In this document: one piece after another, positions 56,039-64,000 of the stretch | Layout: the number at the start of each line of letters is the position of its first letter | Numbering within the stretch: the first letter of the stretch is position 1 | Assembly: GCA_021781835.1 (NCBI GenBank) | Contig: JAJXWD010000010.1 | Location: 20,135 to 84,134, forward strand | Origin: Pseudomonadota bacterium | GTDB taxonomy: Bacteria; Pseudomonadota; Alphaproteobacteria; Acetobacterales; Acetobacteraceae | DNA: 64,000 nucleotides | Reading direction: 5' to 3' | Translations under genes and position numbers: made by a program | Notes under the pieces: model-generated | The model's database searches: none | The model's input: only the letters and a program-made list of their open reading frames with translations | Told to the model about the DNA's origin: nothing

Positions 56039-58099
56039 GTGCAAGTTGCCGTTGAAGGACCCTGGTCGCCGCTGCTCGGGCGCCTGACACTAGACGCCAT
56101 ACCCTACAACAACCCGATCATCGTGCCGACCTTCATCGTCGCCGCGCTGGCCGGGCTGGTCGCCGTGGGGGCCGTGCTTTACTATAAAAAACTCGGCTAT
56201 ATCTGGCGCGAGTGGCTGTGCTCGGTCGATCACAAGAAGATCGGCGTGATGTATATCATCCTTGGCCTGGTCATGCTGTTCCGTGGCTATGTGGACGGGC
56301 TGATGATGCGCACCCAGCAGGCCATCGCCATCGGCCCCGACAGCCCCGGCTTTCTGGGCGCCAAGCACGGCTACCTGCCGCCCTTCCATTTCGACCAGAT
56401 CTATTCGGCGCACGGCACGATCATGCTGATCTTCGCCGCCACGCCGCTGCTCACCGGGCTTGGCAACATCATCGTGCCGCTCCAGATCGGCGCGCGCGAC
56501 ATGGCCTTCCCCTACCTCAACGCCACCTCGCTGTGGCTGACCTTCGCGGGCGCCGCGCTGGTCATGATCTCGCTGTTCGTGGGTGAGTTCTCGAGCGCCA
56601 CCTGGGTGGGCCTGATGCCCTACTCCGAAATGGCCTCGAACCCCGGCGTTGGCGTGGATTACTGGATGTGGGCCATTCAGATCTCCTCGATCGGCACCAC
56701 CTTCAACTCCATCAACATCATCGCCACCATCGTCAAGATGCGCGCGCCGGGCATGACCTGGTTCAAGCTGCCGGTGTTCTCGTGGGTGCAGCTCACCACG
56801 GCCATCATCGGCCTCACGGCGTTCCCCATCCTCACCGTGGCGCTGACCCTGCTGGGCCTTGACCGCTATCTCGGCACGCATTTCTTCACCGCCGGGATGG
56901 GGGGCAATTTCATGCTCTACATCAACCTGTTCTGGATCTGGGGCCACCCCGAGGTGTACTTCCTGGTGCTGCCCGCCTTTGGCGTGCTCTCCGAGGTGGT
57001 GCCCGCCTTCTCGCGCAAGGCGCTGTTTGGCTACCCGACCATGGTGGCGGCGTCCTTCTCCATCGCCGGCATCGGCTGGATGGTGTGGGCGCACCATTTC
57101 TTCACCATGGGCATGGGACCAGACCAGATCGGCTTCTTCTCGGCCGCCACCATGATCGTGGGCATCCCCACGGGCGTGAAGGCGTTCAACTGGCTGTTCA
57201 CCATGTATCGCGGCCGCATCTCCTACGAGACCCCGATGCTGTGGGCGATGATCTCGATCGTGCTGCTGCTCATCGGCGGCCTCACGGGCATGATGCTCTC
57301 GGCCTCGGTCATCGATTACTCGGTGCATGACAGCGTGTTCGTGGTCGCGCATTTCCACTGCATGGTGCTGGTCATCGGCGCGGCGGCGTTCGCGGCCGTC
57401 ATCTTCTGGTGGCCCAAGGTGTTCGGCTTCAAGCTCAACGAGACGCTCGGCAAATGGTTCTTCTGGACCTTCATCGCCGGCTCGGTGCTGGTGTTCGTGC
57501 CGATGTTCATGGCTGGTCTCGCCGGCGAGACGCGCCGCCTGGACTATGTGTTCAACACCGCCCTCGCGCCTTACATGCTGTGGGAAGAGGCGGGCGTGCT
57601 CGTTTATCTCGCCTCGGTCGGCTTCTTTGTGCTCATGCTCATCGTCTCGCTCTGGCAGCGCGTGCCGGCGGGCGAGAGCCCCTGGGGCACCGAGCGCGGG
57701 CTGGAATGGCTGACCCGCACGCCGGTGCCGTTCTATAACTTCGCGGTCACCCCGCATGTGAACGCGCTGGATGAAACCTCCTGGCGGCGTGAGGCCGGGG
57801 CCGCGCTCCGCCCCACGCGCTATGTGCCGATCCACCTGCCGCACGGTTCGGGTCTGCCCTTCATCCTGGGGATGGATGTGTTCGCCTGGGGCTTCGCGCT
57901 CACCTGGCGCATCGACTGGCTGATCATTCTGACCACCATCGCCATGATCGCCATCGTGTTCATCCGCTCGTTCGACCGTAATGAGGGCTTCATCATCCCC
58001 GCCGAAGAGGTGGAGGCCTACGAAGCCAATATCAACACCGCCAGCATTTTCGCCGAGCAGCCCAAGCGCGGCCACGGCCTGGTGGGGGAGGCTCACTGA
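56039..58099 (+). CDS. cyoB: Cytochrome bo3-type quinol oxidase subunit I (second operon)
   Basis: A 686-residue paralogue of the first CyoB, of exactly equal length. All catalytic residues are retained: RGYVDGLMMRTQQ and FHFDQIYSAHG (quinol site and heme ligand), WGHPEVYFLVLP, VWAHHFFTMG and VAHFHCMVL. Differences cluster in the N-terminus, the helix XIII-XIV loops and the C-terminal tail. Both enzymes therefore look active. GTG start, AAGGAAGGA site, 15 bp after cyoA. Confidence 0.97.
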   Translation: MQVAVEGPWSPLLGRLTLDAIPYNNPIIVPTFIVAALAGLVAVGAVLYYKKLGYIWREWLCSVDHKKIGVMYIILGLVMLFRGYVDGLMMRTQQAIAIGPDSPGFLGAKHGYLPPFHFDQIYSAHGTIMLIFAATPLLTGLGNIIVPLQIGARDMAFPYLNATSLWLTFAGAALVMISLFVGEFSSATWVGLMPYSEMASNPGVGVDYWMWAIQISSIGTTFNSINIIATIVKMRAPGMTWFKLPVFSWVQLTTAIIGLTAFPILTVALTLLGLDRYLGTHFFTAGMGGNFMLYINLFWIWGHPEVYFLVLPAFGVLSEVVPAFSRKALFGYPTMVAASFSIAGIGWMVWAHHFFTMGMGPDQIGFFSAATMIVGIPTGVKAFNWLFTMYRGRISYETPMLWAMISIVLLLIGGLTGMMLSASVIDYSVHDSVFVVAHFHCMVLVIGAAAFAAVIFWWPKVFGFKLNETLGKWFFWTFIAGSVLVFVPMFMAGLAGETRRLDYVFNTALAPYMLWEEAGVLVYLASVGFFVLMLIVSLWQRVPAGESPWGTERGLEWLTRTPVPFYNFAVTPHVNALDETSWRREAGAALRPTRYVPIHLPHGSGLPFILGMDVFAWGFALTWRIDWLIILTTIAMIAIVFIRSFDRNEGFIIPAEEVEAYEANINTASIFAEQPKRGHGLVGEAH

Positions 58100-58731
58100 T
58101 GCATTCCGAAAAACCCACGCTCACCGCCAAAACCGCTCTGTGGGCGTATGAGGGCGAGGAGCATGATTTCATCTCCACCCGCACGTTCGGGTTCTGGCTC
58201 TATCTGCTCTCCGACGCGCTGATCTTCGCCGGGCTGTTCGCCTCCTACGCGGTCATGGACAATCCCATGTCGGCCTTTGGCCACCCGCTGGCCAACGGGC
58301 TGCTCTCCGCCTCGCGCGGGCTTATCCAGACCTTCATCGTGCTGGGCTCGGTGTTTTCGGTCTCGGTCGGCTCGCTTGGGCTCAAAACCGGCAATAAGGG
58401 GCTGGTGCTGGGCGGGCTGGCGGCTGGCGGGCTGCTCGGCGCGCTGTTCATCTGGTTTGGTGTCTCCGACCTGCAGGTCATGGCCGCGGCCGGCAATGGC
58501 CCGCTGGAGAGCGGGTATCTCGCCTGCCTCTATGCGCTGCTCATCACCCATGCGCTGCACATGGGCTTTGGGTTGCTGTGGATCGTGGCCATGTTCGTCC
58601 ATGTGGCGCGCTGGGGGCTGGATGCCATGAACACCGCCCGCCTGCTCTGCCTGCGCATGTTCTGGCAGTTCCAGGCCAGCGTGTGGGTGGTTATTTATGT
58701 CTATGTCTATCTGTTCGGAGGAGCGCACTGA
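58099..58731 (+). CDS. cyoC: Cytochrome bo3-type quinol oxidase subunit III (second operon)
   Basis: A 210-residue subunit III equal in length to its paralogue. It has RTFGFWLYLLSDALIFAGLF, the LLITHALHMGFGLLWIVAMF histidine helix and a C-terminal FQASVWVVIYVYVYLFGGAH. The ATG overlaps the cyoB stop by one base (TGATG). Confidence 0.95.
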   Translation: MHSEKPTLTAKTALWAYEGEEHDFISTRTFGFWLYLLSDALIFAGLFASYAVMDNPMSAFGHPLANGLLSASRGLIQTFIVLGSVFSVSVGSLGLKTGNKGLVLGGLAAGGLLGALFIWFGVSDLQVMAAAGNGPLESGYLACLYALLITHALHMGFGLLWIVAMFVHVARWGLDAMNTARLLCLRMFWQFQASVWVVIYVYVYLFGGAH

Positions 58732-59096
58732 TGGGTACGCATCATTACGACCCCACCCAGCACCCTGAGGTGCGCCAGGGCACAATCCTGCGCTATGTGC
58801 TGGCCACCGTGATCTCGGCCGCCGCCATGGTGGGGGCTTATTATGTCGCCATGAGCAAGCCGCCGCTGGTTTCGCTCATCGAGGAACTGGCCGGCACCTT
58901 GCTCGTCGCCCTGCTGGCCCAGGCCGCGCTCTATTTCGGGCTCGATGTCTCGCGCGCCCAGATCTGGAAGTCAGTCAGCCTGGTGCTCACCCTGCCGCTG
59001 TTCATCATCTCCATCGGCATCACGGTCTGGGCGTTTTCCTCGCTCTATGGCCGCACCATGCCCGACCCGGCCATCATGAGCTCGATGGCGATGTAG
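58731..59096 (+). CDS. cyoD: Cytochrome bo3-type quinol oxidase subunit IV (second operon)
   Basis: A 121-residue, three-helix subunit IV, equal in length to its paralogue, with HPEVRQGTILRYVLATVISA and TVWAFSSLYGRTMPDP. The ATG overlaps the cyoC stop by one base. It ends the second operon and is followed by two hairpins. Confidence 0.93.
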   Translation: MGTHHYDPTQHPEVRQGTILRYVLATVISAAAMVGAYYVAMSKPPLVSLIEELAGTLLVALLAQAALYFGLDVSRAQIWKSVSLVLTLPLFIISIGITVWAFSSLYGRTMPDPAIMSSMAM

Positions 59097-59118
59097 GAAA
59101 AATTAGCGGGGGGAGGAT

Positions 59119-59146
59119 GTGGACCCTTTTTGAAAAAAGGGTCCAC
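59119..59146 (+). terminator. First hairpin after the second cyo operon
   Basis: GTGGACCCTTTTT and AAAAAAGGGTCCAC pair over 13 bases around a tiny loop. It contains its own U-rich arm, like the hairpins at 13915 and 60500. Confidence 0.65.
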
Positions 59147-59172
59147 GCCCCCAAAAACTTTTGATAAATTTG

Positions 59173-59209
59173 GCAATGCCGCCTTTTTTCAAAGGGCGGC
59201 ATTGCTTTT
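59173..59209 (+). terminator. Second hairpin after the second cyo operon
   Basis: GCAATGCCGCC and GGCGGCATTGC pair perfectly over 11 bases, with TTTT following. It is the better terminator of the two, placed 31 bp before the aldo/keto reductase gene. Confidence 0.75.
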
Positions 59210-59239
59210 ATTAAGCGGCGAACCGGAAAGGGGATACGC

Positions 59240-60289
59240 ATGAAGTATAATCAACTGGGGCGCACGGGGCTGTTTGTGTCCGAGCTTTGCCTGGGCACCA
59301 TGACCTTTGGCGGCAACGAGGATGCCGGCTGGTGGAGCGTGATCGGCAAGGTGGCGCAAGAGGGGGTGGATGCCATTCTCGCCCGCGCGCTGGCCGCCGG
59401 GATCAATTTCATCGACACGGCCGATGTCTATTCCATGGGCGGCGCCGAGCGGCTGCTGGGCCAGGCGCTCAAAAATCTGGGGGTGAAGCGCTCCGATGTG
59501 GTGATCGCCACCAAGGTCTATGGCGAGGTGGGCCCCGGCCCAAATGACCGCGGCGCCTCGCGGGGCCATATCATGGATGGCGTGCAGCGCAGCCTGGAGC
59601 GCATGAGGATCGATCACATCGACCTCTACCAGATCCACGGCCACGACACGGTCACCCCCATCGAGGAGACGCTGCGCGCCCTCGATGACCTGACCCGCCA
59701 GGGGCTGGTGCGGTATGTGGGCGTGTCCAACTGGGCGGCTTGGCGCATCGCCAAGGCGCTGGGCATCTCCGAGCGCCGGGGCTTCGCGCGGTTCGAGACG
59801 CTGCAAGCCTATTACACCATCGCCGGGCGCGACCTGGAGCGCGAGCTGGTGCCGCTGATCGAGGAGGAAAGCCTCGGGCTTATGGTCTGGTCGCCGCTGG
59901 CGGGCGGGCTGCTGTCGGGCAAATTCGGGCCGGGCGCGCCCAACCCCGCCGATTCCCGCCGCGCCAATTTCGATTTCCCGCTGGTCGACAAGGAGCGCGC
60001 CTGGCAATGCGTGGCAGTGATGCGCGAAATCGGCGATGCCCGCGGCGTTTCGGTGGCGCGCGTGGCGCTGGCCTGGCTGCTGCACCAGAAAGCGGTGATG
60101 AGCGTGATCATCGGCGCTAAGACGGTCGAGCAGCTCGATGACAATCTGGCCGCGGCGGGGTTTGACCTGAGCGAGGGAGAATTGGCCAGGCTTGCCGAGG
60201 TGAGCGCCCTGCCGCCCGAATATCCGGGCTGGATGTTCGCCCGCCAAAGCCGGGCGCGGATTCCGCAGCCTTTCACCAAGCCGGCCTGA
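59240..60289 (+). CDS. Aldo/keto reductase
   Basis: A 349-residue NAD(P)H-dependent AKR with the TIM-barrel fold. It starts MKYNQLGRTGLFVSELCLGT. The catalytic tetrad is visible: Asp and Tyr in FIDTADVYSMG, Lys in DVVIATKVYGE and His in DLYQIHGHD. The cofactor site is in the C-terminal VMSVIIGAKTVEQLDDNL. It reduces aldehydes or ketones of unknown identity. The final A of its TGA begins a copy of the ATACC dyad repeat. Confidence 0.92.
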   Translation: MKYNQLGRTGLFVSELCLGTMTFGGNEDAGWWSVIGKVAQEGVDAILARALAAGINFIDTADVYSMGGAERLLGQALKNLGVKRSDVVIATKVYGEVGPGPNDRGASRGHIMDGVQRSLERMRIDHIDLYQIHGHDTVTPIEETLRALDDLTRQGLVRYVGVSNWAAWRIAKALGISERRGFARFETLQAYYTIAGRDLERELVPLIEEESLGLMVWSPLAGGLLSGKFGPGAPNPADSRRANFDFPLVDKERAWQCVAVMREIGDARGVSVARVALAWLLHQKAVMSVIIGAKTVEQLDDNLAAAGFDLSEGELARLAEVSALPPEYPGWMFARQSRARIPQPFTKPA

Positions 60290-60318
60290 TACCAGTCAGC
60301 CTCAGGGCTGACTGGTAT
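60289..60318. repeat. ATACC-type dyad repeat, copy 3
   Basis: ATACCAGTCAGCC and GGCTGACTGGTAT form a perfect 13-base dyad around a four-base centre. It overlaps the last base of the aldo/keto reductase stop codon and begins the first of two tandem units. Confidence 0.85.
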
Positions 60319-60435
60319 GCGCGTGGGGTTGGCGGGGCGGCCACGCGCAAACTCAAAGAGTTAGACCAGTCAGCCTCAGGGCTGACTGGTCTAAGCGTGG
60401 GGTTGGCGGGGCGGCCGCGCGCAAACTCAAAGAGT
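60290..60435. repeat. Tandem duplication of a 73-bp unit
   Basis: Two adjacent copies, about 60290-60362 and 60363-60435, each contain the dyad followed by GCGTGGGGTTGGCGGGGCGG and CAAACTCAAAGAGT. The copies differ at a few positions; in the second dyad both arms changed together (GACC/GGTC for TACC/GGTA), preserving pairing. Confidence 0.85.
60362..60393. repeat. ATACC-type dyad repeat, copy 4
   Basis: TAGACCAGTCAGCC and GGCTGACTGGTCTA pair perfectly over 14 bases around a CTCA-type centre. It is the dyad of the second tandem unit. Confidence 0.85.
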
Positions 60436-60468
60436 CATACCGTCCCGTTACCGTACTCAAAATGAAAA

Positions 60469-60527
60469 GGGGGCGCTTTGAAAGCGCCCCCCAAAGACTC
60501 CGCCCCTTTTTTGAAAAAAAGGGGCGG
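60469..60527. terminator. Two convergent-terminator hairpins
   Basis: The first hairpin (60469-60491) is GGGGGCGCTTT/AAAGCGCCCCC with a one-base centre. The second (60500-60527) is CCGCCCCTTTTTT/AAAAAAGGGGCGG with U-rich arms on both strands. They sit between the aldo/keto reductase and the oppositely oriented dehydrogenase gene. Confidence 0.65.
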
Positions 60528-60565
60528 CCCCAAAAAACTTTTGAGACTTGGTTTTGGGGGAGGTT

Positions 60566-61876
60566 TTAAGGGTAAAGCCCGCGCTCGGCGCGCGCCTGGA
60601 GGATGCGCGCGCAGGCCACCGTGAAGGCGCCCGTGCGCAGCGAGATATTATGCTTCTCGGCCGTGGACCAGATATGGCTGAGCGCGCCGGTGAGAATCTT
60701 GTCGAGCCGCAGATTGATCTCGTCCTCGCTCCAGAAGAACGACGAGAAATCCTGCACCCACTCGAAATAAGACACGATCACGCCGCCCGCGTTGCAGATG
60801 ACATCGGGCAGCACCACAATGCCGCGCTGGCCCAAAATATCGTCGGCGGCCGGCACGGTCGGGCCGTTGGCGGCTTCGAGCACGATCTTGGTGCGCAAAC
60901 GCTTGGCGCGCGCCTCGGTGATCTGGCCTTCGAGCGCGGCCGGGATCAGCACATCGCTCTCGACATCCCAAAACTCCTCCAGCCCCAGCGCGTCGCCGCC
61001 CTTGAAGCCGGCCACCGTGCCGAACCGCGCCACATGGTCGGTGAGCGCGGCCACATCGAGCCCGCCATTATTGATCACGCCGCCACCATGGTCCTGCACC
61101 GCCACCACCTTGGCATCGTGATAGGCAAACATCGAGGCCGCGTTGGCCCCCACATTGCCAAAGCCCTGAATGGCGATCCGCGCGCCCTCGAGCGGCAGCT
61201 TGAGCCGGCGCAGCGCCTCGCGCCCGGTAACGAACACGCCCCGGCCCGTGGCCTTCACGCGGCCCAGAGAGCCGCCAAGCTCAACCGGCTTGCCCGTGAC
61301 CACGCCGGTCGCGGTGGCGCCGGTGTTCATCGAGTACGTGTCCATCATCCAGGCCATGATCTGGCTGTTGGTGTTCACATCGGGGGCCGGAATATCCTGG
61401 TGCGGCCCGATGATGAGGCCGATCTCCGAGGTATAGCGCCGCGTCACGCGCTCCAGCTCCTTGAGCGAGAGCTTCTTGGGGTCCACGCGAATGCCGCCCT
61501 TGGCGCCGCCATAAGGCAGGTTCACGGCGGCGTTTTTCACCGTCATCCAGGCCGAGAGGGCCATGACCTCCTCGAGCGTGACATCGGGATGGTAGCGCAC
61601 GCCGCCCTTGCCCGGCCCGCGCGAGAGATTGTGCTGCACCCGGTAGCCTTCAAAATGGGTGATCTCCCCATTATCAAGCTCGATCGGCACATCCACGATC
61701 AGCGCGCGCTTGGGGCGGCGCAGCGTCTCGGCCCAGCGGGCGAGCGGGCCGAGATACGGCACCACCCGGTCCACCTGCGAGAGATAAGTGCCCCAGGGGC
61801 TGGTGCCCGAGGGGGAAACATAAGAAAGCGCGGTGCGCATCGGCGCTGCCTGGCCGGAATCCGGCATGGTCGTCAT
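60566..61876 (-). CDS. gdh: Glu/Leu/Phe/Val dehydrogenase (glutamate dehydrogenase type)
   Basis: A 436-residue dehydrogenase of the RocG/GudB-like group, interconverting glutamate and 2-oxoglutarate plus ammonia. The substrate site is in [13 protein letters not shown] and the catalytic lysine is in [15 protein letters not shown]; the nucleotide-binding Rossmann motif is [14 protein letters not shown]. The length matches the NAD-type hexameric enzymes. The start at 61876 (MTTMPDS) is preferred over longer frames. It lies 109 bp after gabT, separated by a strong hairpin. Confidence 0.92.
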   Translation of the reverse strand: MTTMPDSGQAAPMRTALSYVSPSGTSPWGTYLSQVDRVVPYLGPLARWAETLRRPKRALIVDVPIELDNGEITHFEGYRVQHNLSRGPGKGGVRYHPDVTLEEVMALSAWMTVKNAAVNLPYGGAKGGIRVDPKKLSLKELERVTRRYTSEIGLIIGPHQDIPAPDVNTNSQIMAWMMDTYSMNTGATATGVVTGKPVELGGSLGRVKATGRGVFVTGREALRRLKLPLEGARIAIQGFGNVGANAASMFAYHDAKVVAVQDHGGGVINNGGLDVAALTDHVARFGTVAGFKGGDALGLEEFWDVESDVLIPAALEGQITEARAKRLRTKIVLEAANGPTVPAADDILGQRGIVVLPDVICNAGGVIVSYFEWVQDFSSFFWSEDEINLRLDKILTGALSHIWSTAEKHNISLRTGAFTVACARILQARAERGLYP

Positions 61877-61931
61877 CCCTGGTTGTTTGGTTTTACAAAA
61901 ATCGTCGGCCGCGCCCCTGAAGCGCGGCAAT

Positions 61932-61972
61932 CTCCAGGGCGCGGGGGAGAGAGAAAAACCCGCGCCCTGGAG
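61932..61972 (-). terminator. Hairpin between gabT and gdh
   Basis: CTCCAGGGCGCGGG and CCCGCGCCCTGGAG pair perfectly over 14 bases with a 13-base loop. No T-run follows, so it may reduce rather than stop read-through from gabT into gdh. Confidence 0.5.
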
Positions 61973-61985
61973 TGTCAGGCCAAAC

Positions 61986-63284
61986 TCAGGCCTGGAGGAG
62001 ACCGGCCTCGAGAATATCGAGCGCCTCGTTGAACACCGCATCCTGGATGGTGAGCGGATAGAGGAAGCGGATCACGTTGTAATAAGCGCCGCAGGTGAGC
62101 AGCACGAGCTTGTGCTTGAGCGCATAAGCCTGCACCGCCTTGGCGGTCTCGGGAGAGGGCTTGCCATCCTTGAAGAACTCGATGGCCACCATCGAGCCCG
62201 GGCCGCGCACATCGGCGATGGTTGGCACCTTGGCCTTGAGCCCGTTCACGCGGGCCTTCAGCCGCTCGCCCAGCTCGTTGGCGCGCGCGCACAGCTTCTC
62301 TTCGTCGATGATCTTCAGCACTTCCAGCGCCGCCGCCACCGAGAGCGGGTTGCCGGCATAGGTGCCGCCCAGGCCGCCAGGGGCCGGGGCGTCCATCACC
62401 TCGGCGCGGCCGACCACACCGGCAATCGGCATGCCGCCGCCGATCGACTTGGCGAAGGTCCAGATGTCGAACTGGGTGTCGTAATATTCGGAGGCGAACA
62501 GCTTGCCGGTGCGCGCGGCGCCGGCCTGCACCTCGTCGGCGATCAGCAGGATGCCATGCTCATCGGCGATCTTGCGCAGCCCCGCGACAAACTCGGCCGG
62601 CGCCTGATAGAACCCGCCCTCGCCCTGCACGGGCTCGAAGATGAAGGCCGCGACGCGCTTGGGGTCGATGTCGCACTTGAACAGGCGCTCGATGCCCTTG
62701 AGCGAATCCTCGACCGAAACCCCATGCACGGGGTTGGGGAAGGGGGCGTGGAACACGTCGGGCACGGCGGCGCCGAAATTGAGCTTATAGGGCGCGACCT
62801 TGCCGGTGAGCGCCATGGTCATGGCGGTGCGGCCGTGGAAGGCGGCGTCAAACGCGATGATGCCGCCGCGGCCGGTGGCGGCGCGGGCGATCTTCACGGC
62901 GTTTTCCACGGCCTCGGCGCCGGTGGTCACAAACAGGGTCTTCTTGGCGAAATCGCCGGGGGCGCGCTTGGCCATTTCCTCGGCCAGCTCGACATAGCCG
63001 GCATAAGGCACCACCTGGTAGCAGGTATGGGTGAATTTCTCGGCCTGGGCCTTCACGGCCTCAACCACGCGCGGGTTGGCATGGCCGACATTGAGCACGC
63101 CGATACCACCGGCGAAGTCGATATAGCGGTTGCCCTCAATGTCCCACAGCTCGGCATTTTTGGCGCGGGCGGCATAAAAGCTCTGGCCAACGCCCACGCC
63201 GCGCGGCGTAATGGCCTGGCGGCGGGCTTCCAGGGCGGCGTTGCTGCCAGCCTGCTGTACAGGGGGAAAATCGGCGTTTGGCAT
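61986..63284 (-). CDS. gabT: 4-aminobutyrate aminotransferase
   Basis: A 432-residue class III PLP aminotransferase that moves the amino group of GABA (or 5-aminovalerate) to 2-oxoglutarate. It has [68 protein letters not shown] and the PLP lysine in [18 protein letters not shown]. No gabD is adjacent, but glutamate dehydrogenase follows, linking the glutamate produced back to 2-oxoglutarate. GGAGAG precedes the ATG. It is divergent from a MocR regulator. Confidence 0.94.
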   Translation of the reverse strand: MPNADFPPVQQAGSNAALEARRQAITPRGVGVGQSFYAARAKNAELWDIEGNRYIDFAGGIGVLNVGHANPRVVEAVKAQAEKFTHTCYQVVPYAGYVELAEEMAKRAPGDFAKKTLFVTTGAEAVENAVKIARAATGRGGIIAFDAAFHGRTAMTMALTGKVAPYKLNFGAAVPDVFHAPFPNPVHGVSVEDSLKGIERLFKCDIDPKRVAAFIFEPVQGEGGFYQAPAEFVAGLRKIADEHGILLIADEVQAGAARTGKLFASEYYDTQFDIWTFAKSIGGGMPIAGVVGRAEVMDAPAPGGLGGTYAGNPLSVAAALEVLKIIDEEKLCARANELGERLKARVNGLKAKVPTIADVRGPGSMVAIEFFKDGKPSPETAKAVQAYALKHKLVLLTCGAYYNVIRFLYPLTIQDAVFNEALDILEAGLLQA

Positions 63285-63334
63285 GGAACACTCTCCAACA
63301 CAAAAGCGCGGGCGGTTATCGCGGCGCGTTTATC

Positions 63335-63376
63335 ACATTTGCATCATAGCAAAATGTGGCTCTGGTTTTAGAGCCA
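63335..63376. promoter_or_regulatory. Overlapping dyads between gabT and the MocR gene
   Basis: Two inverted repeats lie in the 116-bp divergent gap: CACATTTGC/GCAAAATGTG (63335-63359) and TGGCTCT/AGAGCCA (63357-63376). They are good candidate operators for the MocR regulator, which typically binds between itself and its target. Confidence 0.5.
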
Positions 63377-63400
63377 GTTTCGTCTATTTTAGGGAGCCAC

Positions 63401-64000
63401 ATGACCAGCATAGCCCTTTCCGACTGGCTCCAGGCCAGGCTCAACCGCCAAAGCGCGGTACCGCTTTACCGCCAGCTGCAAGAGGCGCTGCTGGAAGCGG
63501 TGCTGGAGGGCGAGTTGCCGCCCGGGCGCAAGCTGCCCTCCTCGCGGCTGCTGGCGGGCGAGCTGGGGCTGGCGCGCAACACCGTCATCGAGGTGTATGA
63601 GGCGCTTTCCGCCCAAGGCTGTCTGGAAACCCGCCATGGCAGCGGCACCTATGTGGCGGATCTGGCGTCAGAGCGCCTGACGCCGCCGCCCGCCGCCATT
63701 GCCCCGGTGGCGCCCAAGCTCTCCGCGCGCGGGCGGGTGCTCATCGAGGACGCGCAGGTTTTTCCCCGCCAATGGGGCGCCTTCATGCCGGGTGTGCCCG
63801 ATGTCACCGAGTTTCCCACCCGCATCTGGGCGCGCCTCCATAACCGCCATTGGAGCCGCGCCAACCCTGAGCGCCTCACCTATGCCCCGGCCGGCGGGCT
63901 GAAGGCGCTGCGCGTGGCGCTGGCCGAGCATTTGCGCACCGCGCGCGGCGTGCGCTGCGAGGCGGAGCAGATCGTCATCACCACCGGCATCCACCGGCAC
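63401..64000 (+). CDS. MocR/GabR-type regulator (3' truncated by the window end)
   Basis: The first 200 residues of a GntR-family MocR regulator. The winged helix is at residues about 20-85 (VPLYRQLQEALLEAVLEGEL, LGLARNTVIEVYEALSAQGC, TRHGSGTYVAD), followed by a linker and the start of an aminotransferase-like domain (FPTRIWARLHNRHW, YAPAGGLKALRVALAEHL). GabR-type regulators use PLP and GABA to activate gabT; the divergent gabT makes this role likely. AGGGAG precedes the ATG. The C-terminal domain lies beyond the window. Confidence 0.88.
   Translation, partial: MTSIALSDWLQARLNRQSAVPLYRQLQEALLEAVLEGELPPGRKLPSSRLLAGELGLARNTVIEVYEALSAQGCLETRHGSGTYVADLASERLTPPPAAIAPVAPKLSARGRVLIEDAQVFPRQWGAFMPGVPDVTEFPTRIWARLHNRHWSRANPERLTYAPAGGLKALRVALAEHLRTARGVRCEAEQIVITTGIHRH

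Noticed and set aside
56090..58096. A 668-codon open frame antisense to the second cyoB
   Set aside because: Same cause as above; the cyoB frame carries all catalytic motifs.
60290..60435. Possible short CRISPR-like repeats
   Set aside because: Only two tandem units, palindromic and without distinct spacers; they are a duplicated dyad element.

Overview
The window is 64 kb of GC-rich chromosome (roughly two-thirds G+C by eye) from an alphaproteobacterium. Tandem cytochrome bo3-type quinol oxidase operons together with UPF0262, EipB (DUF1849), a PopZ-like DUF2497 protein, DUF1127 and YraN point to an acetic-acid-bacterium-like member of the Rhodospirillales/Acetobacteraceae. That placement is an inference from gene content. 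No rRNA, CRISPR array, phage block or transposase gene is visible.

Layout. 0-12.4 kb: UPF0262, methionine salvage (mtnA), two glutathione transferases, aminopeptidase N, a COG3146 acyltransferase-like protein, and a complete branched-chain amino acid ABC operon (livHMGFK). 12.5-16 kb: tRNA-Lys, DUF1127, a LysR regulator, a secreted unknown, EipB and a MarR regulator. 16-25.3 kb: full-length metH, a small CxCC protein, a TacAT-type GNAT toxin/antitoxin pair, ettA, a glycosyltransferase, a CAT-anticodon tRNA and ppa. 25.5-30 kb: pstSCA without pstB or phoU, a split chromate transporter and tRNA-Cys. 30-36.5 kb: Pcm-like protein, TolC, PopZ-like protein, valS and a glycosyltransferase. 36.5-43.3 kb: GNAT, small membrane protein, STAS protein, cysS-trmJ, M20 dipeptidase, yraN and an AI-2E family transporter. 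43.5-49.3 kb: an XRE regulator overlapping sseA-metC-DUF4010, then an ArnT-like glycosyltransferase. 49.5-59.1 kb: DUF2189 and two tandem cyoABCD operons. 59.2-64 kb: aldo/keto reductase, Glu/Leu dehydrogenase, gabT, and a divergent MocR regulator cut by the window end.

How parts fit. The two cyo operons encode all four structural subunits with identical CyoB, CyoC and CyoD lengths. They are separated by a strong terminator and have unrelated upstream regions. The first has a perfect FNR/FixK-type site and a 29-bp dyad; the second has neither. This suggests paralogous terminal quinol oxidases used under different oxygen or acid conditions. The genes sseA, metC and the XRE regulator overlap at start/stop codons and look like a sulfur amino acid unit. 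gabT and gdh pair as a glutamate/GABA nitrogen-carbon module under a divergent MocR regulator.

The most distinctive non-genic feature is a family of six 106-bp intergenic elements with two dyads. Five of the six keep a TA at both ends, and four supply the TAG stop codon of the neighbouring gene (pstA, trmJ, yraN and the AI-2E transporter). A second, shorter dyad family (four copies) supplies or overlaps two more stop codons. No wholly new multi-gene system is evident. The stop-codon-donating elements and the differently regulated tandem oxidase operons are the best leads.
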